A stretch of 64,000 nt of DNA from Hetaerina americana (GCA_022747635.1 JAKTNV010000075.1:496001-560000), one strand, 5' to 3'. Counted from the first letter of the stretch, positions 30,496-43,142 are shown. Program-made: numbers and translations. Notes: generated by a model from the letters alone, not told the origin.

Positions 30496-31662
30496 ATGGA
30501 GGAAAAACCCTTTCCACCACTAAAAAGATCCCGTCCGGACACCGGCGGGGGAGAAAAGTGCATTGGCGCATGTAAGCGCTATTTAATTATGTCGTGCATA
30601 AAGGAAGGTGAAACCTTGAAAAAGGTTTCTCCCTTCTTAATTCGCAGAGTGTTATCACAGATTGTGCCTGGGGACCCAAAGAGCGTGAAGAAGCTCAGGG
30701 AAGGTACACTACTTATAGAGACCCTGAACGACACACAGAGCGAAAAACTACTTGCTATGGGAACGCTCCATGACATTCCGCTTATGGTGGAGGTGCACCG
30801 CACTCTTAACACCTGTCGGGGAGTCATCAGTCACTACGACCTCCTATACGTGGACATCGAAGAAATAGAGAGAGAAATGTTCTCTCAGGGAGTGACTGAT
30901 TGTCGTCGACTCACCACAAGGCGCAACGGAGAAAACGTAAACAGCACCTCCGTGATCTTGACGTTTGCGCGTGATAGACTACCCGACAAGGTGTTTGTGG
31001 GCTATGAATCGGTACCAGTGAGGCCATTCATCCCAAATCCCGTGCGTTGTTTCAAATGCCAACGGTTCGGCCATGTCGCGTCGCGCTGCGAGGGTAAGGC
31101 CACCTGCCCGCGCTGTGGCAAAGACGCGCACGAGGATAAAGAGTGCTCTTCGGAACCTCTTTGTGTCAATTGCGAGGGTACACACCCAGTGTACTCTCGT
31201 GATTGCCCGAAGATGAAAGAAGAGAGGAAAGTCATGGAGATAAAAACCCTTGAAAAAATCCCATATGCGGAAGCGAGGAGAAAATACAGGGCGCTAATCG
31301 CTCCAACTTTCTCCCGGTCCTTTGCTTCCGTTGCAACCACGCAATGTGTAAAGTGTACCATCGCCACGCAGACGGAGATACCGAAAGAATCCCCAGTTGA
31401 AAACACGCAAGTGCCTAAACCCAAAAGGGTGAAGGATGGGAAGAGTAAGGTGGACAAGGAGCCACCTACTCCTGTGGGCCCTTCAAAGAAGAGCCCACAG
31501 AAAACCACCAAGGGGAACACGCCAAAAGGGCGTGAGAATACACCTTCCCCGCCGCCTCCAGTGAAGCCAAAGAGGCCGGAGGTAATTGAAGAAGACCAGA
31601 GTATCTCTGATACTGAGGTCTTCGCAAACGAGTGGAAGAGGAAACATCGCTTCAAGCGATAA
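30496..31662 (+). CDS. A4 ORF1, Gag-like with three CCHC knuckles
   Basis: The frame is intact at 388 aa and nearly identical to A3 ORF1, with a few substitutions (for example IPLMVEV for IPIKVEV, and VDIEEIER). All Cys and His of the three knuckles are kept. A 90-bp ATTT-rich spacer leads to ORF2. Role as for A3: RNA-binding particle protein. Confidence 0.9.
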   Translation: MEEKPFPPLKRSRPDTGGGEKCIGACKRYLIMSCIKEGETLKKVSPFLIRRVLSQIVPGDPKSVKKLREGTLLIETLNDTQSEKLLAMGTLHDIPLMVEVHRTLNTCRGVISHYDLLYVDIEEIEREMFSQGVTDCRRLTTRRNGENVNSTSVILTFARDRLPDKVFVGYESVPVRPFIPNPVRCFKCQRFGHVASRCEGKATCPRCGKDAHEDKECSSEPLCVNCEGTHPVYSRDCPKMKEERKVMEIKTLEKIPYAEARRKYRALIAPTFSRSFASVATTQCVKCTIATQTEIPKESPVENTQVPKPKRVKDGKSKVDKEPPTPVGPSKKSPQKTTKGNTPKGRENTPSPPPPVKPKRPEVIEEDQSISDTEVFANEWKRKHRFKR

Positions 31663-31752
31663 CCTCAATAGAGTTGGTCATCTCCCTTTTTAGTCATCCT
31701 ATTTATTTATATATTTATATATTTATTTATTTATTTTAATTTAACACTTTAA

Positions 31753-34700
31753 ATGTGTTCCATTCTGCAGTGGAACTGCAATGGCTTTTATCGGCACAAG
31801 GAGGAGCTGGCCATTTTAATCCAAGATTTTAAACCCTCTTGTATTTGTCTCCAAGAGACCCATTTTAAGGCTGAAGATAAGGGTATTCTGAAGGGATTCA
31901 CTGTTTTTAGAACGGATGACCTAAGTGGCCAACGAGCCCAAGGGGGAGTAGCAGTTGCGGCCCGTGAGGCCCTTTACACCTCGCGAGTCCAACTGAACTC
32001 TCCATTCCAGGCCGTCGCTGTCACGGTGCACACCCCTGAGAGGATGACGTTATGCAACGTGTATCTGCCAGAGGGTGCACCGGTGACCCGCCTGAACCTT
32101 GAAGCCCTTGTCCACCAGCTTCCTCAGCCGTTCATTTTGATGGGAGATTTTAATGCCCATGATCCTCTCTGGGGAGGGCCAGAAACCCAAAGCAATAGGA
32201 GAGGTCGAATTTTATCCAACTTTATTGAGGATTTTAACCTGTTTTTATTAAATAGCGGCAAAAAAACCCGCTTTAACAGCTTCAATGGGGAATTCTCAGC
32301 AATAGATCTTTGTCTATGCTCGAGAAGTCTAGCCCCAAAGCTGAAAATGTCCACCCACAACGATCTCTGTGGGAGTGACCATTTTCCTCTTCTACTCGTT
32401 AAGGAAGACTCTTCGCCCACCATTTCAAAACCTCCGGAAAAGTGGCGTATTAACCGTGCGGACTGGCCACTTTTCAAGCGTACGTTTACATATAAACACG
32501 ACGCAAGTTTCGACGCGTTGCACAACGTCGATAAACTAAGTTCAACGCTGTTGGCGGCAGCTACGAAAAGTATCCCTCGTACGTCCGGGAACATTAATCG
32601 AGCTCCTGTCCCTTGGTGGAACGGGGAATGCGACCGGGCGATTCGGGCGAGGAAAAAAGCACTGCATATTTTTAGAAAATATCCCACGGCAACTAATCTG
32701 GCATCGTACCGCCGCCTGAGAGCGCGAGCTCGAAGGGCCGTGAAGGAGGCGAAGAGGGCTTCCTGGATAGAATACGTCTCTACCATCAACCATCGCACGC
32801 CGCTTGGTCAGGTATGGGACAAAGTCAAGAAAATCTCCGGGTCCAAGGGCTCATTTGTCATCTCGCCATTGCTTGTTGCTGGCCGGGTGGTTAATTCACC
32901 TGCCGAAATAAGCAACATATTTGCCAGTCAGTTCGCGGCCAATAGCAGTGACGAGGGCTATGCCGCGGACTTTGCGAACCTGAAGAGGCGATGCGAGAGA
33001 GTCCCTCTCAATTTTGGTGCAGGTCCTACAAGCGAATATTACAATGAGCCTTTCACGTCCTGGGAGCTTAAATCCGCCATCGAAGACTCCCATTACACCT
33101 CGCCAGGGGCGGACGAAATCCACAACGCATTTCTCCGGAACATTCCGGAAACTGCGATTGGGGAGGTCCTAAATACCCTCAACCAACTTTGGAACGAGGG
33201 CAGTTTTCCAAATGCCTGGCGAGAGTCCATCGTGATACCAATCCCAAAACAGGGCAAGGACAAAAATGACCCGAACAACTACCGTCCCATATCTCTCACC
33301 AGCTGCCTGTGCAAGGTGATGGAACGGATGGTAAACCGACGTCTCATGTGGTGCTTGGAGAGTCGACACCTGCTCTCCGACGCTCAGTGCGGCTTTCGGC
33401 GTGGCAGGTCCACGACAGACCATCTGGTGCGCACTGAGAACTTCATCCAGGAAGCCTTTCTCCACCGTCAACACGTCATAGCAGTCTTTTTCGACCTGGA
33501 GAAGGCCTATGATAGTGTGTGGCGATGGAGAATCCTCAACACGATCCACAAGTGGGGATTTAGAGGCAACATGGCCCTATTTATCAGAAATTTTTTAACT
33601 AACCGCCTTTTTAAAGTAAGGACTGGGAAGCACTTTTCCCGATCTTTTACACAGGAGAACGGGGTACCCCAGGGTTCAGTACTGAGCGTGACGTTATTTG
33701 CCATCGCCATCAACGACGTGGTGGAATGCATCAATGCCCCGGTGATGGCATCGCTCTATGTGGACGACCTAGCCATATTTTGCCGGTCGACACGACTGCC
33801 AAACGCTTCCAGGCAAGCCCAGGTGACTCTAAACAAACTGGGAGAGTGGTCGCGAAAGAACGGATTTCGTTTCTCCATGGAGAAAACGAAATGCGTGCAC
33901 TTTCACCGTCTTCGCGGTTACCACGTTACCCCGACCCTAACCCTGTTGGGTAGGATTCTTCCATTTGTGGAGTCCGTCCGCTTTCTCGGCATGATCCTGG
34001 ACCAAAAGTTGAACTGGCGGGAGCATATCCGCGTGTTACGCGAGAGGTGTCGCCAAACCCTCAACGTTTTAAAGTTTTTAACTCACTCCACTTGGGTAGC
34101 AGACCGCTCCACCATGCTTTTATTGTACAGAGGCTTGGTGCGATCCAAACTGGACTATGGTTCCATAGTGTATTCCTCAGGACGAGAGTCTTACTTGAGA
34201 CCACTCACATGTGTCCACAATGCTGGGATACGGTTGGCCACCGGGGCATTTAGAACAAGCCCAGTCCCAAGCTTACTTGCAGACGCAGGGGAGCCTCCGT
34301 TGGAAACCCGCAGGATGATTTTAATGGGCAACTATGCCTGTAAAATTTTATCAGAGACAATCCATCCTTTTTTTAACATAGTTTTTAACCAACGGTTTTT
34401 AGACTTATTTAACAGGCGGAGAAGGGCAACTAGGCCCTTTGCCGTTCGTTTTAATGATTTTATTAATGAGGTAAATTTTACATTTCCTCAAGTATACCCC
34501 GTCTCCTATGCTAAGTATCCGCCTTGGTTAACACCAATGCCGGATATTAAACTCATTGCCAGTGCTCGCCGCAAAGCCAAAACGACCGATTCCGAATACC
34601 AGAAGCTCTTCAGTGCCGTCCTCAGCTCACTTTCTGACTTCGTCCCAGTCTACACCGACGGGTCAAAGTCAGAATCTGCATGTGCCTATGCGGTCGTGTC

Positions 34701-35452
34701 CCACTACCATGGAGTCGTGAGGAAAAAACTGCACACTTCTTGCAGCATTTTCACAGCCGAGCTGTCAGCCATAAGGACGGCCCTAGGAGAAATAAAAGAA
34801 AGCAATGGCTCTTTCCTCATCTGCACAGACTCGTTGAGCGCCCTAAAATCTTTATCGGTCTTTGCACCTGTGCACCCGATAGTCCAGGAGATCCATTATA
34901 CCCTGTTGTCCCTTCAGAGAAAGGGGAACAGGGTCTCCTTTATATGGACTCCTGGTCACGTCGGCATAAGAGGTAACGAAAAAGCTGACCAGGCAGCGAA
35001 GGATGCCCTTCGACAACCCGAGACCGACTCCACTTTGGTTCCAATGGAGGACGTGAAGGCCGCCTTGCGGAACTCGGTCCTGCATCAGTGGAAGGAGACT
35101 TGGCAGTCTCTGCAAAATAATAACTCAGGGCAATAAAACCGGTCGTTTCCCCATGGTCCTCTTCCATCCGGAGCATTCGGAGGGAAGAGGTCATGATTAC
35201 GCGCATGAGAATAGGACACTCTGCCCTCACTCATTCGTACCTCTTTGCGGAGGTAAAAGAACAGCCCTGCTGCAATGAGTGCCTCCAACCCCTGACGTTA
35301 AACATATCCTGACGGAATGTAAAACATACGAAAGGGCCAGAGACATGTTGAAGATAAGGGGAGACTTAAGAAATATTTTAGGGGATGACTCTGGGTCTAT
35401 AAACCGAGTCTTAAGTTTTTTAAGGTATACTGGTTTAATGGGGCAGCTTTAG
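31753..35452 (+). pseudogene. A4 ORF2, complete domains but C-terminal frameshift
   Basis: The frame is open for 1127 codons with all endonuclease, RT (including CGFRRGRST and YVDD) and RNase H residues. A one-base loss in the run AATAATAACTC near 35122 changes frame and stops at 35136. A second indel near 35298 follows (GACGTTAAAC where A3 has GACGATAAAAC). The lost part is the C-terminal CCHC region. Whether the truncated protein could still work is unknown; in I-type elements this end is conserved. Confidence 0.9.
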
Positions 35453-35673
35453 CTTTGGAGCTCATAATTTTAATGCTTTTGATTTTAGCATTTTCCTTTT
35501 TTTTTTTTTTTTTTTTTGTTTAATTTATTTATTTATATATTTATTCGTATTTATTTGTTTACTTATTCCTAGTTTAAAAGGAACATAAGTTTTACGTAAT
35601 GACAGTGGTGCAAAATGACCATAGCTGTCGACGCACCCTACAAACCCCTAAAACTACTACTACTACTACTACT

Positions 35674-36920
35674 CTCTCGCATCGCCTCTTCCTGTACACA
35701 AAGTCCGCGGTATAGCCCTCGTCACTGCTATTGGCCGCGAACTGACTGGCAAATATGTTGCTTATTTCGGCAGGTGAATTAACCACCCGGCCAGCAACAA
35801 GCAATGGCGAGATGACAAATGAGCCCTTTGACCCGGAGATTTTCTTCACTTTGTCCCATACCTGACCAAGTGGCGTGCGATGGTTGATGGTAGAGACGTA
35901 TTCTATCCAGGAAGCCCTCTTGGCCTCCTTCACGGCCCTTCGAGCTCGCGCTCTCAGGCGGCGGTACGATGCCAGATTAGTTGCCGTGGGATATTTTCTA
36001 AAAATATGCAGTGCTTTTTTCCTCGCCCGAATCGCCCGGTCGCATTCCCCGTTCCACCAAGGGACAGGAGCTCGATTAATGTTCCCGGACGTACGAGGGA
36101 TACTTTTCGTAGCTGCCGCCAACAGCGTTGAACTTAGTTTATCGACGTTGTGCAACGCGTCGAAACTTGCGTCGTGTTTATATGTAAACGTACGCTTGAA
36201 AAGTGGCCAGTCCGCACGGTTAATACGCCACTTTTCCGGAGGTTTTGAAATGGTGGGCGAAGAGTCTTCTTTAACGAGTAGAAGAGGAAAATGGTCACTC
36301 CCACAGAGATCGTTGTGGGTGGACATTTTCAGCTTTGGGGCTAGACTTCTCGAGCATAGACAAAGATCTATTGCTGAGAATTCCCCATTAAAGCTGTTAA
36401 AGCGGGTTTTTTCGCCGCTATTTAATAAAAACAGGTTAAAATCCTCAATAAAGTTGGATAAAATTCGACCTCTCCTATTGCTTTGGGTTTCTGGCCCTCC
36501 CCAGAGAGGATCATGGGCATTAAAATCTCCCATCAAAATGAACGGCTGAGGAAGCTGGTGGACAAGGGCTTCAAGGTTCAGGCGGGTCACCGGTGCACCC
36601 TCTGGCAGATACACGTTGCATAACGTCATCCTCTCAGGGGTGTGCACCGTGACAGCGACGGCCTGGAATGGAGAGTTCAGTTGGACTCGCGAGGTGTAAA
36701 GGGCCTCACGGGCCGCAACTGCTACTCCCCCTTGGGCTCGTTGGCCACTTAGGTCATCCGTTCTAAAAACAGTGAACCCCTTCAAAATACCCTTATCTTC
36801 AGCCTTAAAATGGGTCTCTTGGAGACAAATACAAGAGGGTTTAAAATCTTGGATTAAAATGGCCAGCTCCTCCTTGTGCCGATAAAAGCCATTGCAGTTC
36901 CACTGCAGAATGGAACACAT
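35674..36920 (-). pseudogene. A5 ORF2 N-terminal fragment, endonuclease domain
   Basis: Starting at 36920 on the minus strand, the endonuclease is complete (QWNCNG, LQET, GDFNAH, SDH) and the linker continues to KRRCER. The frame then reads into the A4 tail as a run of Val codons from the reverse of (ACT)n and stops at 35592. RT and RNase H are absent. Confidence 0.92.
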
Positions 36921-37010
36921 TTAAAGTGTTCAGTTAAAATAAATAAATAAATAAATAAATATATAAATAAATAGGATGACTAAAAAGGGAAATGACCAAC
37001 TCTATTGAGG

Positions 37011-38177
37011 TTATCGCTTGAAGCGATGTTTCCTCTTCCACTCGTTTGCGAAGACCTCAGTATCGGAGATACTCTGGTCCTCTTCAATTACCTCCGGCTT
37101 CTTTGGCTTCACTGGAGGCGGCGGGGAAGGTGTATTCTCACGCCCTTTTGGCGTGTTCCCCTTGGTGGTTTTCTGTGGGCTCTTCTTTGAAGGGCCCACA
37201 GGAGTAGGTGGCTCCTTGTCCACCTTACTCTTCCCATCCTTCACCCTTTTGGGTTTAGGCACTTGCGTGTTTTCAACTGGGGATTCTTTCGGTATCTCCG
37301 TCTGCGTGGCGATGGTACACTTTACACATTGCGTGGTTGCAACGGAAGCAAAGGACCGGGAGAAAGTTGGAGCGATTAGCGCCCTGTATTTTCTCCTCGC
37401 TTCCGCATATGGGATTTTTTCAAGGGTTTTTATCTCCATGACTTTCCTCTCTTCTTTCATCTTCGGGCAATCACGAGAGTACACTGGGTGTCTACCCTCG
37501 CAATTGACACAAAGAGGTTCCGAAGAGCACTCTTTATCCTCGTGCGCGTCTTTGCCACAGCGCGGGCAGGTGGCCTTACCCTCGCAGCGCGACGCGACAT
37601 GGCCGAACCGTTGGCATTTGAAACAACGCACGGGATTTGGGATGAATGGCCTCACTGGTACCGATTCATAGCCCACAAACACCTTGTCGGGTAGTCTATC
37701 ACGCGCAAACGTCAAGATCACGGAGGTGCTGTTTACGTTTTCTCCGTTGCGCCTTGTGGTGAGTCGACGACAATCAGTCACTCCCTGAGAGAACATTTCT
37801 CTCTTGATTTCTTCCAAGTCCACGTATAGGAGGTCGTAGTGACTGATGACTCCCCGACAGGTGTTAAGAGTGCGGTGCACCTTCACCTTAATCGGAATGT
37901 CATGGAGCATTCCCATAGCAAGCAGTTTATCGCTTTGTGTATCGTTCAGGGTCTCTATAAGAAGTGTACCATCCCGGAGCTTCTTCACGCTCTTTGGGTC
38001 CCCAGGCACAATCTGTGACAAAACTCTGCGAATTAAGAAGGGAGAAACCTTTTTCAAGGTTTCACCTTCCTTTATGCACGACATAATTAAATAGCGCTTA
38101 CATGCGCCTATGCACTTTTCTCCCCCGCCGGTGTCCGGACGGGATCTTTTTAGTGGTGGAAAGGGTTTTTCCTCCAT
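37011..38177 (-). CDS. A5 ORF1, Gag-like with three CCHC knuckles
   Basis: The frame is intact at 388 aa from the ATG at 38177 (minus). Compared with A3 it has K for E in IPIKVKVHR, L for M in YVDLEEI and R for T in CEGRHP. Knuckle residues are unchanged. It is separated from ORF2 by a 90-bp ATTT-rich spacer. Confidence 0.91.
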   Translation of the reverse strand: MEEKPFPPLKRSRPDTGGGEKCIGACKRYLIMSCIKEGETLKKVSPFLIRRVLSQIVPGDPKSVKKLRDGTLLIETLNDTQSDKLLAMGMLHDIPIKVKVHRTLNTCRGVISHYDLLYVDLEEIKREMFSQGVTDCRRLTTRRNGENVNSTSVILTFARDRLPDKVFVGYESVPVRPFIPNPVRCFKCQRFGHVASRCEGKATCPRCGKDAHEDKECSSEPLCVNCEGRHPVYSRDCPKMKEERKVMEIKTLEKIPYAEARRKYRALIAPTFSRSFASVATTQCVKCTIATQTEIPKESPVENTQVPKPKRVKDGKSKVDKEPPTPVGPSKKSPQKTTKGNTPKGRENTPSPPPPVKPKKPEVIEEDQSISDTEVFANEWKRKHRFKR

Positions 38178-38775
38178 AATAATAAATAATTCGTCCCTCG
38201 GCCTCCCCACCCGCCACGGAGCCACACATTTGGGACGCCGCTCCGCCAAACCGGAGCGGTCGCCAGGGCTAACTCGAGGGATATAGCGCTTCTGGAGTGG
38301 TTGTCTGTTTCGGGGTGGATCTTCGGTGCAAGGGCCCACCAAAACCCTTACATCTCCGACCTCCCTACGCAGACCCCCATAACCTTGGCACTCGCCACCG
38401 GAGCGAAAACGCGACGGAAGCCGATTGACCGGGAGTGGCTAGCTCCCGGCCTCCCGTTTACACGAAATCCGGGGCCGAAGAGGGGTATCACTCCCCGGTC
38501 CATACAGGGCATCCGACACCCTGCTGGGAACCAGAAAGCTCACCCTCCAGGATCCCCTTTTCTCCCTTACGGGTCTCCAGGCACGGCAAACACCTGGGCG
38601 GATCGCAGGCCAGATGGTATGGCCGCTCACAGACAGTGGATCCACAGCACTGTCCGGACGCATCCCTTGCTGGCTTGGGGTTTGTTTTCGGGGTTTTCTC
38701 CCCGCCCTTTTAGTCGCCTCTTACGACAAGCAGGGATACTGCGGGAGTATTCTCTATCCCCCTACCCGCGGGGGG

Positions 38776-40285
38776 GTTGGACACAGATGATACGCGCTTC
38801 TTTCCACCGAGTTGGAAAGTGACCAAGAGCAAGACAGGCGTTGAAGATGCACAGGAGAACCGATGCCAAAGAGGTTGGCATCTGCGCGATGAATGTGTTG
38901 ACGATGCCATCCGGTCCCGTTCCTTGTGGTGCTTAAGCTGGTTTATGGACCTGCGAAGGTCCGACTCGTCAGCGATTGGAGGAGGTTCCTTCGGGCCGCG
39001 AACGGTCTGTGGAGGTCTCGGCGGGGTCACCGGCGATTGCAACGGATCTGGCAGGTTAGGGTCACCATCCAGGGGCGTGAAGACGTCCTCTAGATGACTT
39101 GCCATCTCTGCTGCTTTGTCCTCCGGCGTGCGAAGATAGCCCGCTGATGAACGAAGCGGCTCTTCCTCGCGAGATTCTCCTCGAAAGCGTCTCGCTAGCC
39201 TCCAGAGGGAACCGTCTCCCGGGGATGGGGAAGAGACCTTCCTTTCCCAGTTGGCGGCCCTGAAGGTAGCTATCGCGTCCCTGATGCGGTGCCGAGCGGC
39301 GTTTAGCTGGTACTTGTCCGATGGACAGCGGAAGCGCTGGAAGCGTCTTCTGATCAGGTTCTTCTCCTTGATCTGGTCCCTGATGGTCTTGGGAAGAGCC
39401 AGATGATTCCATTCTCGAATTGGACGCTCGGGAATGGATGTTGCTACCGCCGACTGCAGTCTCCGTCAGGAGATCGACCTGGGAGTCAATCTCTTCAGGA
39501 TAGCCGACAGCCAGAGGTAGCGGTAGGGCGGCGATACGGTCCGTGATCAGGTTACGAAGGAGAGTCTAGTCGGCGTCTTCATAATTGCGTATCATCTTGG
39601 TTGGATTCACAAGCGGGCGTCCGGCGATTTTGAGGACAGGCAGATGGTCACTGTCCAGGGCGTGGATGGATCTCGCCGAGAACGACGATGGTAATGCCGC
39701 AAGTATCGCGATGTCGAGTACGTCGCTTGTTCCGCACGGGGCGAAGTGAGACGGCGTACGGGGCCCGATGACGCCTAGGTGGCTTTGCGAAATCCATTTT
39801 GTGAGGCGAAGACCACGGCTGTTTTCGACCCGCGAGTGTCAAGACGAGTGCTTGGCGTTTAGATCTCCTGCCGCGATGGTAGGGAAGTTCTCTTGGAAAA
39901 TTTCTGCCAGGTCTGAAGTGCAAAGCATCGCCTGGGGAGCGATGTAGACGGAGGCCAGGCGAAGATAGCCGCCGTCACAGTCGAGTTCCACTGCAGTTGT
40001 TTCCGTGGTGGTGAAGGCCGGTAACGGAAAAATCTGAGCGCGGAAATGTTTTGCTACAAGGATTGCCGTTCCTCCACCCCTGCTTGCCCTGTCGCCCTGG
40101 AAAATCTGGAATCCAGGAACGGTCCAGCGGCCCTTTGATTTAAGGTGTGTTTCTTGAATCAGCGCTATCTCGCATTTTTGTCGAGCCAATAATTCAAGAA
40201 GTTCTGGGGTTTTCCTCGCGATCGCGCCGCCGGCGTTCCATGACGCGATCACAATGTTTCGGCGTCTTGGAGAGGGATTATCCAT
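38776..40285 (-). pseudogene. C3 ORF2: endonuclease and RT start, frameshifted
   Basis: From 40285 the frame gives RRRNIVIASWNAGG, LIQETH, RGGGTAILVAKHF and FPTIAAGDLNAKH, and then breaks near 39840. Later blocks in other frames include LDSDHLPVL near 39640, a linker, and MASHLEDVFTPLDGD...ADESDLRRSI at 39105-38960. The segment is cut before the RT palm. It cannot encode an active RT. Confidence 0.82.
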
Positions 40286-40379
40286 GGTGGCTTGAGAGTA
40301 GGTTTGGCAGCCGCTGAAGCGTCGCAGAAAGGACTTGTAGTTGCGACTGGAGCGTAGTCGCACTGGTGGCAAGCGTACC

Positions 40380-41757
40380 GAGTACGCTCAGAAGTGCCTC
40401 GCTACCGGTGTCTTCGCCTCGGTTGTCGGTTCCGATGTGGTCCTCAAAATGGCCGTCGGCTGGATGGATGCCGCTGTATCTACAGGAGACCCAGTGGGGT
40501 GCGGCAGCGCTGGGAAATTAATGCCAAGACGCTGTCGCGGCGTGGAGCGTTGTGAGGCTGGGACTTGGGAAGCGGCGCTTCCTCGCCAGGCGTTTCTTGT
40601 ACCGAGCGTAGAAGGCTGCTTCGCTGTGGAGCTTATAGATGGTTCAGGAATGGATGGGTTTAACCTGGGCGCCGTAGTTTGAGAGGAAAAAGCTTGTGGG
40701 CCTTTTCCGCGGCGTCCATGACGTTTCCGCAGTGGTTTCTGGTCGCGGCGCTCCTTTTTGGCATGCCATTTTCCGCATTCGGGAGAATACGCAGCATGGT
40801 TTCCGTTGCAGTATGGGCACTTTTCGGCGCCTGAACGGGGGCAGTCTTGGAGGCAGTCCTCCGGAGCAGAAGGGGCATCTTGGAGAGGCCGAGCAAAAGT
40901 AGCTTCCAATTCTAAAACGGGAGCAGCGATGGCACAGCTGGGGGTTTCGGTAGACGTAAAGCCTCACCGATACCACGCAATTCCCGACACTGCGGAGAGC
41001 CTTACTCGCGGAGATCGGCCAGGATTCCGATGGGGTGATGGCGACCACAAAAACGCCGATTGGTTTCCCCTCCGCGGTGAGTTGACGACCTCTTCGGGCG
41101 TTTATTCCTATTGCTCACAGATCTTACAGAAACTCATCAAGTTGGTGGCGGAATGATAAGCCTCGGAAGGCGAATGATGTCGTCTTTTCTTCTCCAACGC
41201 TCCAAGTCGACATCTGGGCGTCCGCCCTGGATAGAGCAGATCTTAGTGATTTAAAGTCTTCCATGGTACGTGTCTGCACTCAGGCCGACGATTCCCCGAA
41301 GGATACCGTGAAAGATTGGTCCTTTACAGTGGATCTAATGAGGTATCGGAATGAGCGGACGTCTTCTACGTCGTATATGTTCAAGGGAGGAGGGCGCGGT
41401 CCACGGTTGACTTGCGTAGGATTTCTTGAATTTGAATCAGAATTATCGGAGTTTTCTTCCGTTACCATTTCATTATTCATTGGAGCGACGTTTTCATTCA
41501 CAGGGGTGAGCGCTGCGAAAGAGTTGCTAATTTAAATTGGCATGAAAGGGTCCGCCGAGGTTCTAGCGCGTTTCAATGCCGCATCGCTCAGGGTCGTGAA
41601 TGGTCGTCGGATACCGGAACGGGAGGAGCTTGATGTCGTCTCCTTGAATTACGGTGCCAATATTTTGACAGTCCTTTTGGAAGTCATAAATCCATCTTGA
41701 TCGGTCAAGGTCGGGGATCCAGGGCGGGAGACACCAGGCGATTGGACGGCCGCCATG
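40380..41757 (-). pseudogene. C3 ORF1, Gag-like, frameshifted
   Basis: A likely start is the ATG at about 41757 (MAAV-type N-terminus shared with C1), but the frame breaks quickly. The pre-knuckle domain and VSVRLYVYRNPQLCHRCSRF lie in the frame around 41048-40900. CPYCNGNHAAYSPEC and the basic tail lie in another frame, down to about 40388. The stop/start string ATGGATAA is present at the ORF2 start. Confidence 0.78.
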
Positions 41758-42533
41758 GCGTAGGGCCGGGTGGGATGGCTTTCCTTCCACCATCTAATGT
41801 CCTTCAAATGTCCTTGAGGAGGCGTAAATACGAGATGGTAAATACTTACATCAATTCAATAATAGCCAACAATTGCCAACAATCGATGATAATCCGCGAA
41901 TCAGGTTGCACAAATAGACTGGATAAGCGCACAGCCAGTTCCCTCGGCGATGCGCGAAGACGCGAACGACCTTGCCACTATCGTACCGTTTCGGAGCATG
42001 TCTCGGAAAGGGCCGATAGTTTTCATCCGTTTTTTCGGCGGCAGGTCTTCGTCTTGTCCGGTGCCGGCGCAAGGACGTGGATGTTTATCCAACGGGAGAA
42101 CCCTGACATCCGTGATGCCGTGGATTTTTCCGTGGGATGGCGAAGCAGCAACGCGTTTAAAGCGCTGGGTCCGCTCTTGAAGTTCGTCCCGCAGAGGATG
42201 AATCCCGGCTATCTCCCAGAGCGCCGCATTCCCGGGTTTAAACCCGAGACGAAGTGTCGCCCGCAGATTAGTTCGGTCCGCGAATTCAATGGTGTGTCTT
42301 GCGTCGAATTACATAAGGCCGCTCCACGCGGGAACCGCGTACGCGAGGATCGGACGCAAGACAGCCGCGAACAGGTGAAGATGTCTGCGCAGCGGGACGA
42401 CCGGGTTTCCGAGAATCGGCGCGAGGAGATGACGCCTGGATACCGCAATGCCGGATGCCCTCGTGTGGCGATGCATGGAGAGACGTTTGTCGAGGACTAC
42501 GCCCAGGTAAAGGACCGCCTCTTTCCAAGGAAC

Positions 42534-42545
42534 ATCTGTCAGGCC
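42534..42545. repeat. Target site duplication of A6 (12 bp), second copy at 48266-48277
   Basis: ATCTGTCAGGCC lies on both sides of A6. Removing A6 restores the C4 reading order. Confidence 0.95.
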
Positions 42546-43142
42546 CCCCCCGCGGGTAGGGGGATAGAGAATACTCTCGCAGTATCCCTCCTTGTCGTAA
42601 GAGGCGACTAAAAGGGCGGGGAGAAAACCCCGAAAACAAACCCCAAGCCAGCAAGGGATGCGTCCGGACAGTGCTGTGGATCCACTGTCTGTGAGCGGCC
42701 ATACCATCTGGCCTGCGATCCGCCCAGGCGTTTGCCGTGCATGGATACCCGTAAGGGAGAGAAGGGGATCCTGGAGGGTGATCTTTCTGGTTCCCAGCAG
42801 GGTTTCGGATGCCCTGCATGGACCAGAGAGCGATATCCCTCTTCGGCCCCGGATTTCGCGTAAACGGGAGGCCGGGAGCTAGCCGATCCCGGTCAATCGG
42901 CTTCCGTCGTGTTTTGCTCCGGTGGCGAGTGCCAAGGTTGTGGGGGTCTGCGTAGGGAGGTCGGAGATGTAAGGGTTTTGGTGGGCCCTTGCACCGAAGA
43001 TCCACCCCGAAACAGACAACCACTCCTGAAGCGCTATATCCCTCGAGTTAGCCCTGGCGACCGCTCCGGTTTGGCGGAGTGGCGTCCCAAATGTGTGGCT
43101 CCGTGGCGGGTGGGGAGGCCGAGGGACGAATCATTTCTTATT

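Larger units (their letters stand above)
29900..35673 (+). mobile_element. Family A copy A4, full-length, ORF2 frameshifted near the end
   Basis: It begins with the C-run and leader and ends in an (ACT)n tail at 35671-35673. The 3' UTR is the A1/A6 type with a long T-run (about 35496-35518). No target duplication is found, because the right side is not the left-flanking C2 sequence but the broken end of inverted copy A5. Its 5' half is an inverted repeat of A5. Confidence 0.94.
35674..38775 (-). mobile_element. Family A copy A5, inverted, only the 5' half present
   Basis: On the minus strand it runs from the C-run at 38775 through leader, ORF1 and the first ~420 codons of ORF2. It then stops abruptly inside the (ACT)n tail of A4, at the point equivalent to A3 18992. 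Three bases (ACT) are shared at the join. Its sequence is closer to A3 than to the adjacent A4, so it is not a simple local fold-back of A4. A 3'-truncated non-LTR copy is unusual and points to rearrangement. Confidence 0.93.
38776..41940 (-). mobile_element. Family C copy C3, 3' half of the RT missing
   Basis: On the minus strand it has the 5' leader (about 41940-41800, similar to C1), ORF1, the endonuclease and the RT start. It ends at the 5' C-run of A5 at 38776, at the RT segment just before the RPISLLD block. The remainder is not found on the far side of A4/A5. The 5' boundary near 41940 meets the 3' end of C4. Confidence 0.84.

Noticed and set aside
35661..38775. Twin priming as the origin of the A4/A5 inversion
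   Set aside because: Twin priming puts the inverted 5' segment upstream of the sense 3' segment of the same element. Here the inverted 5' half lies after a complete sense copy and belongs to a different copy.
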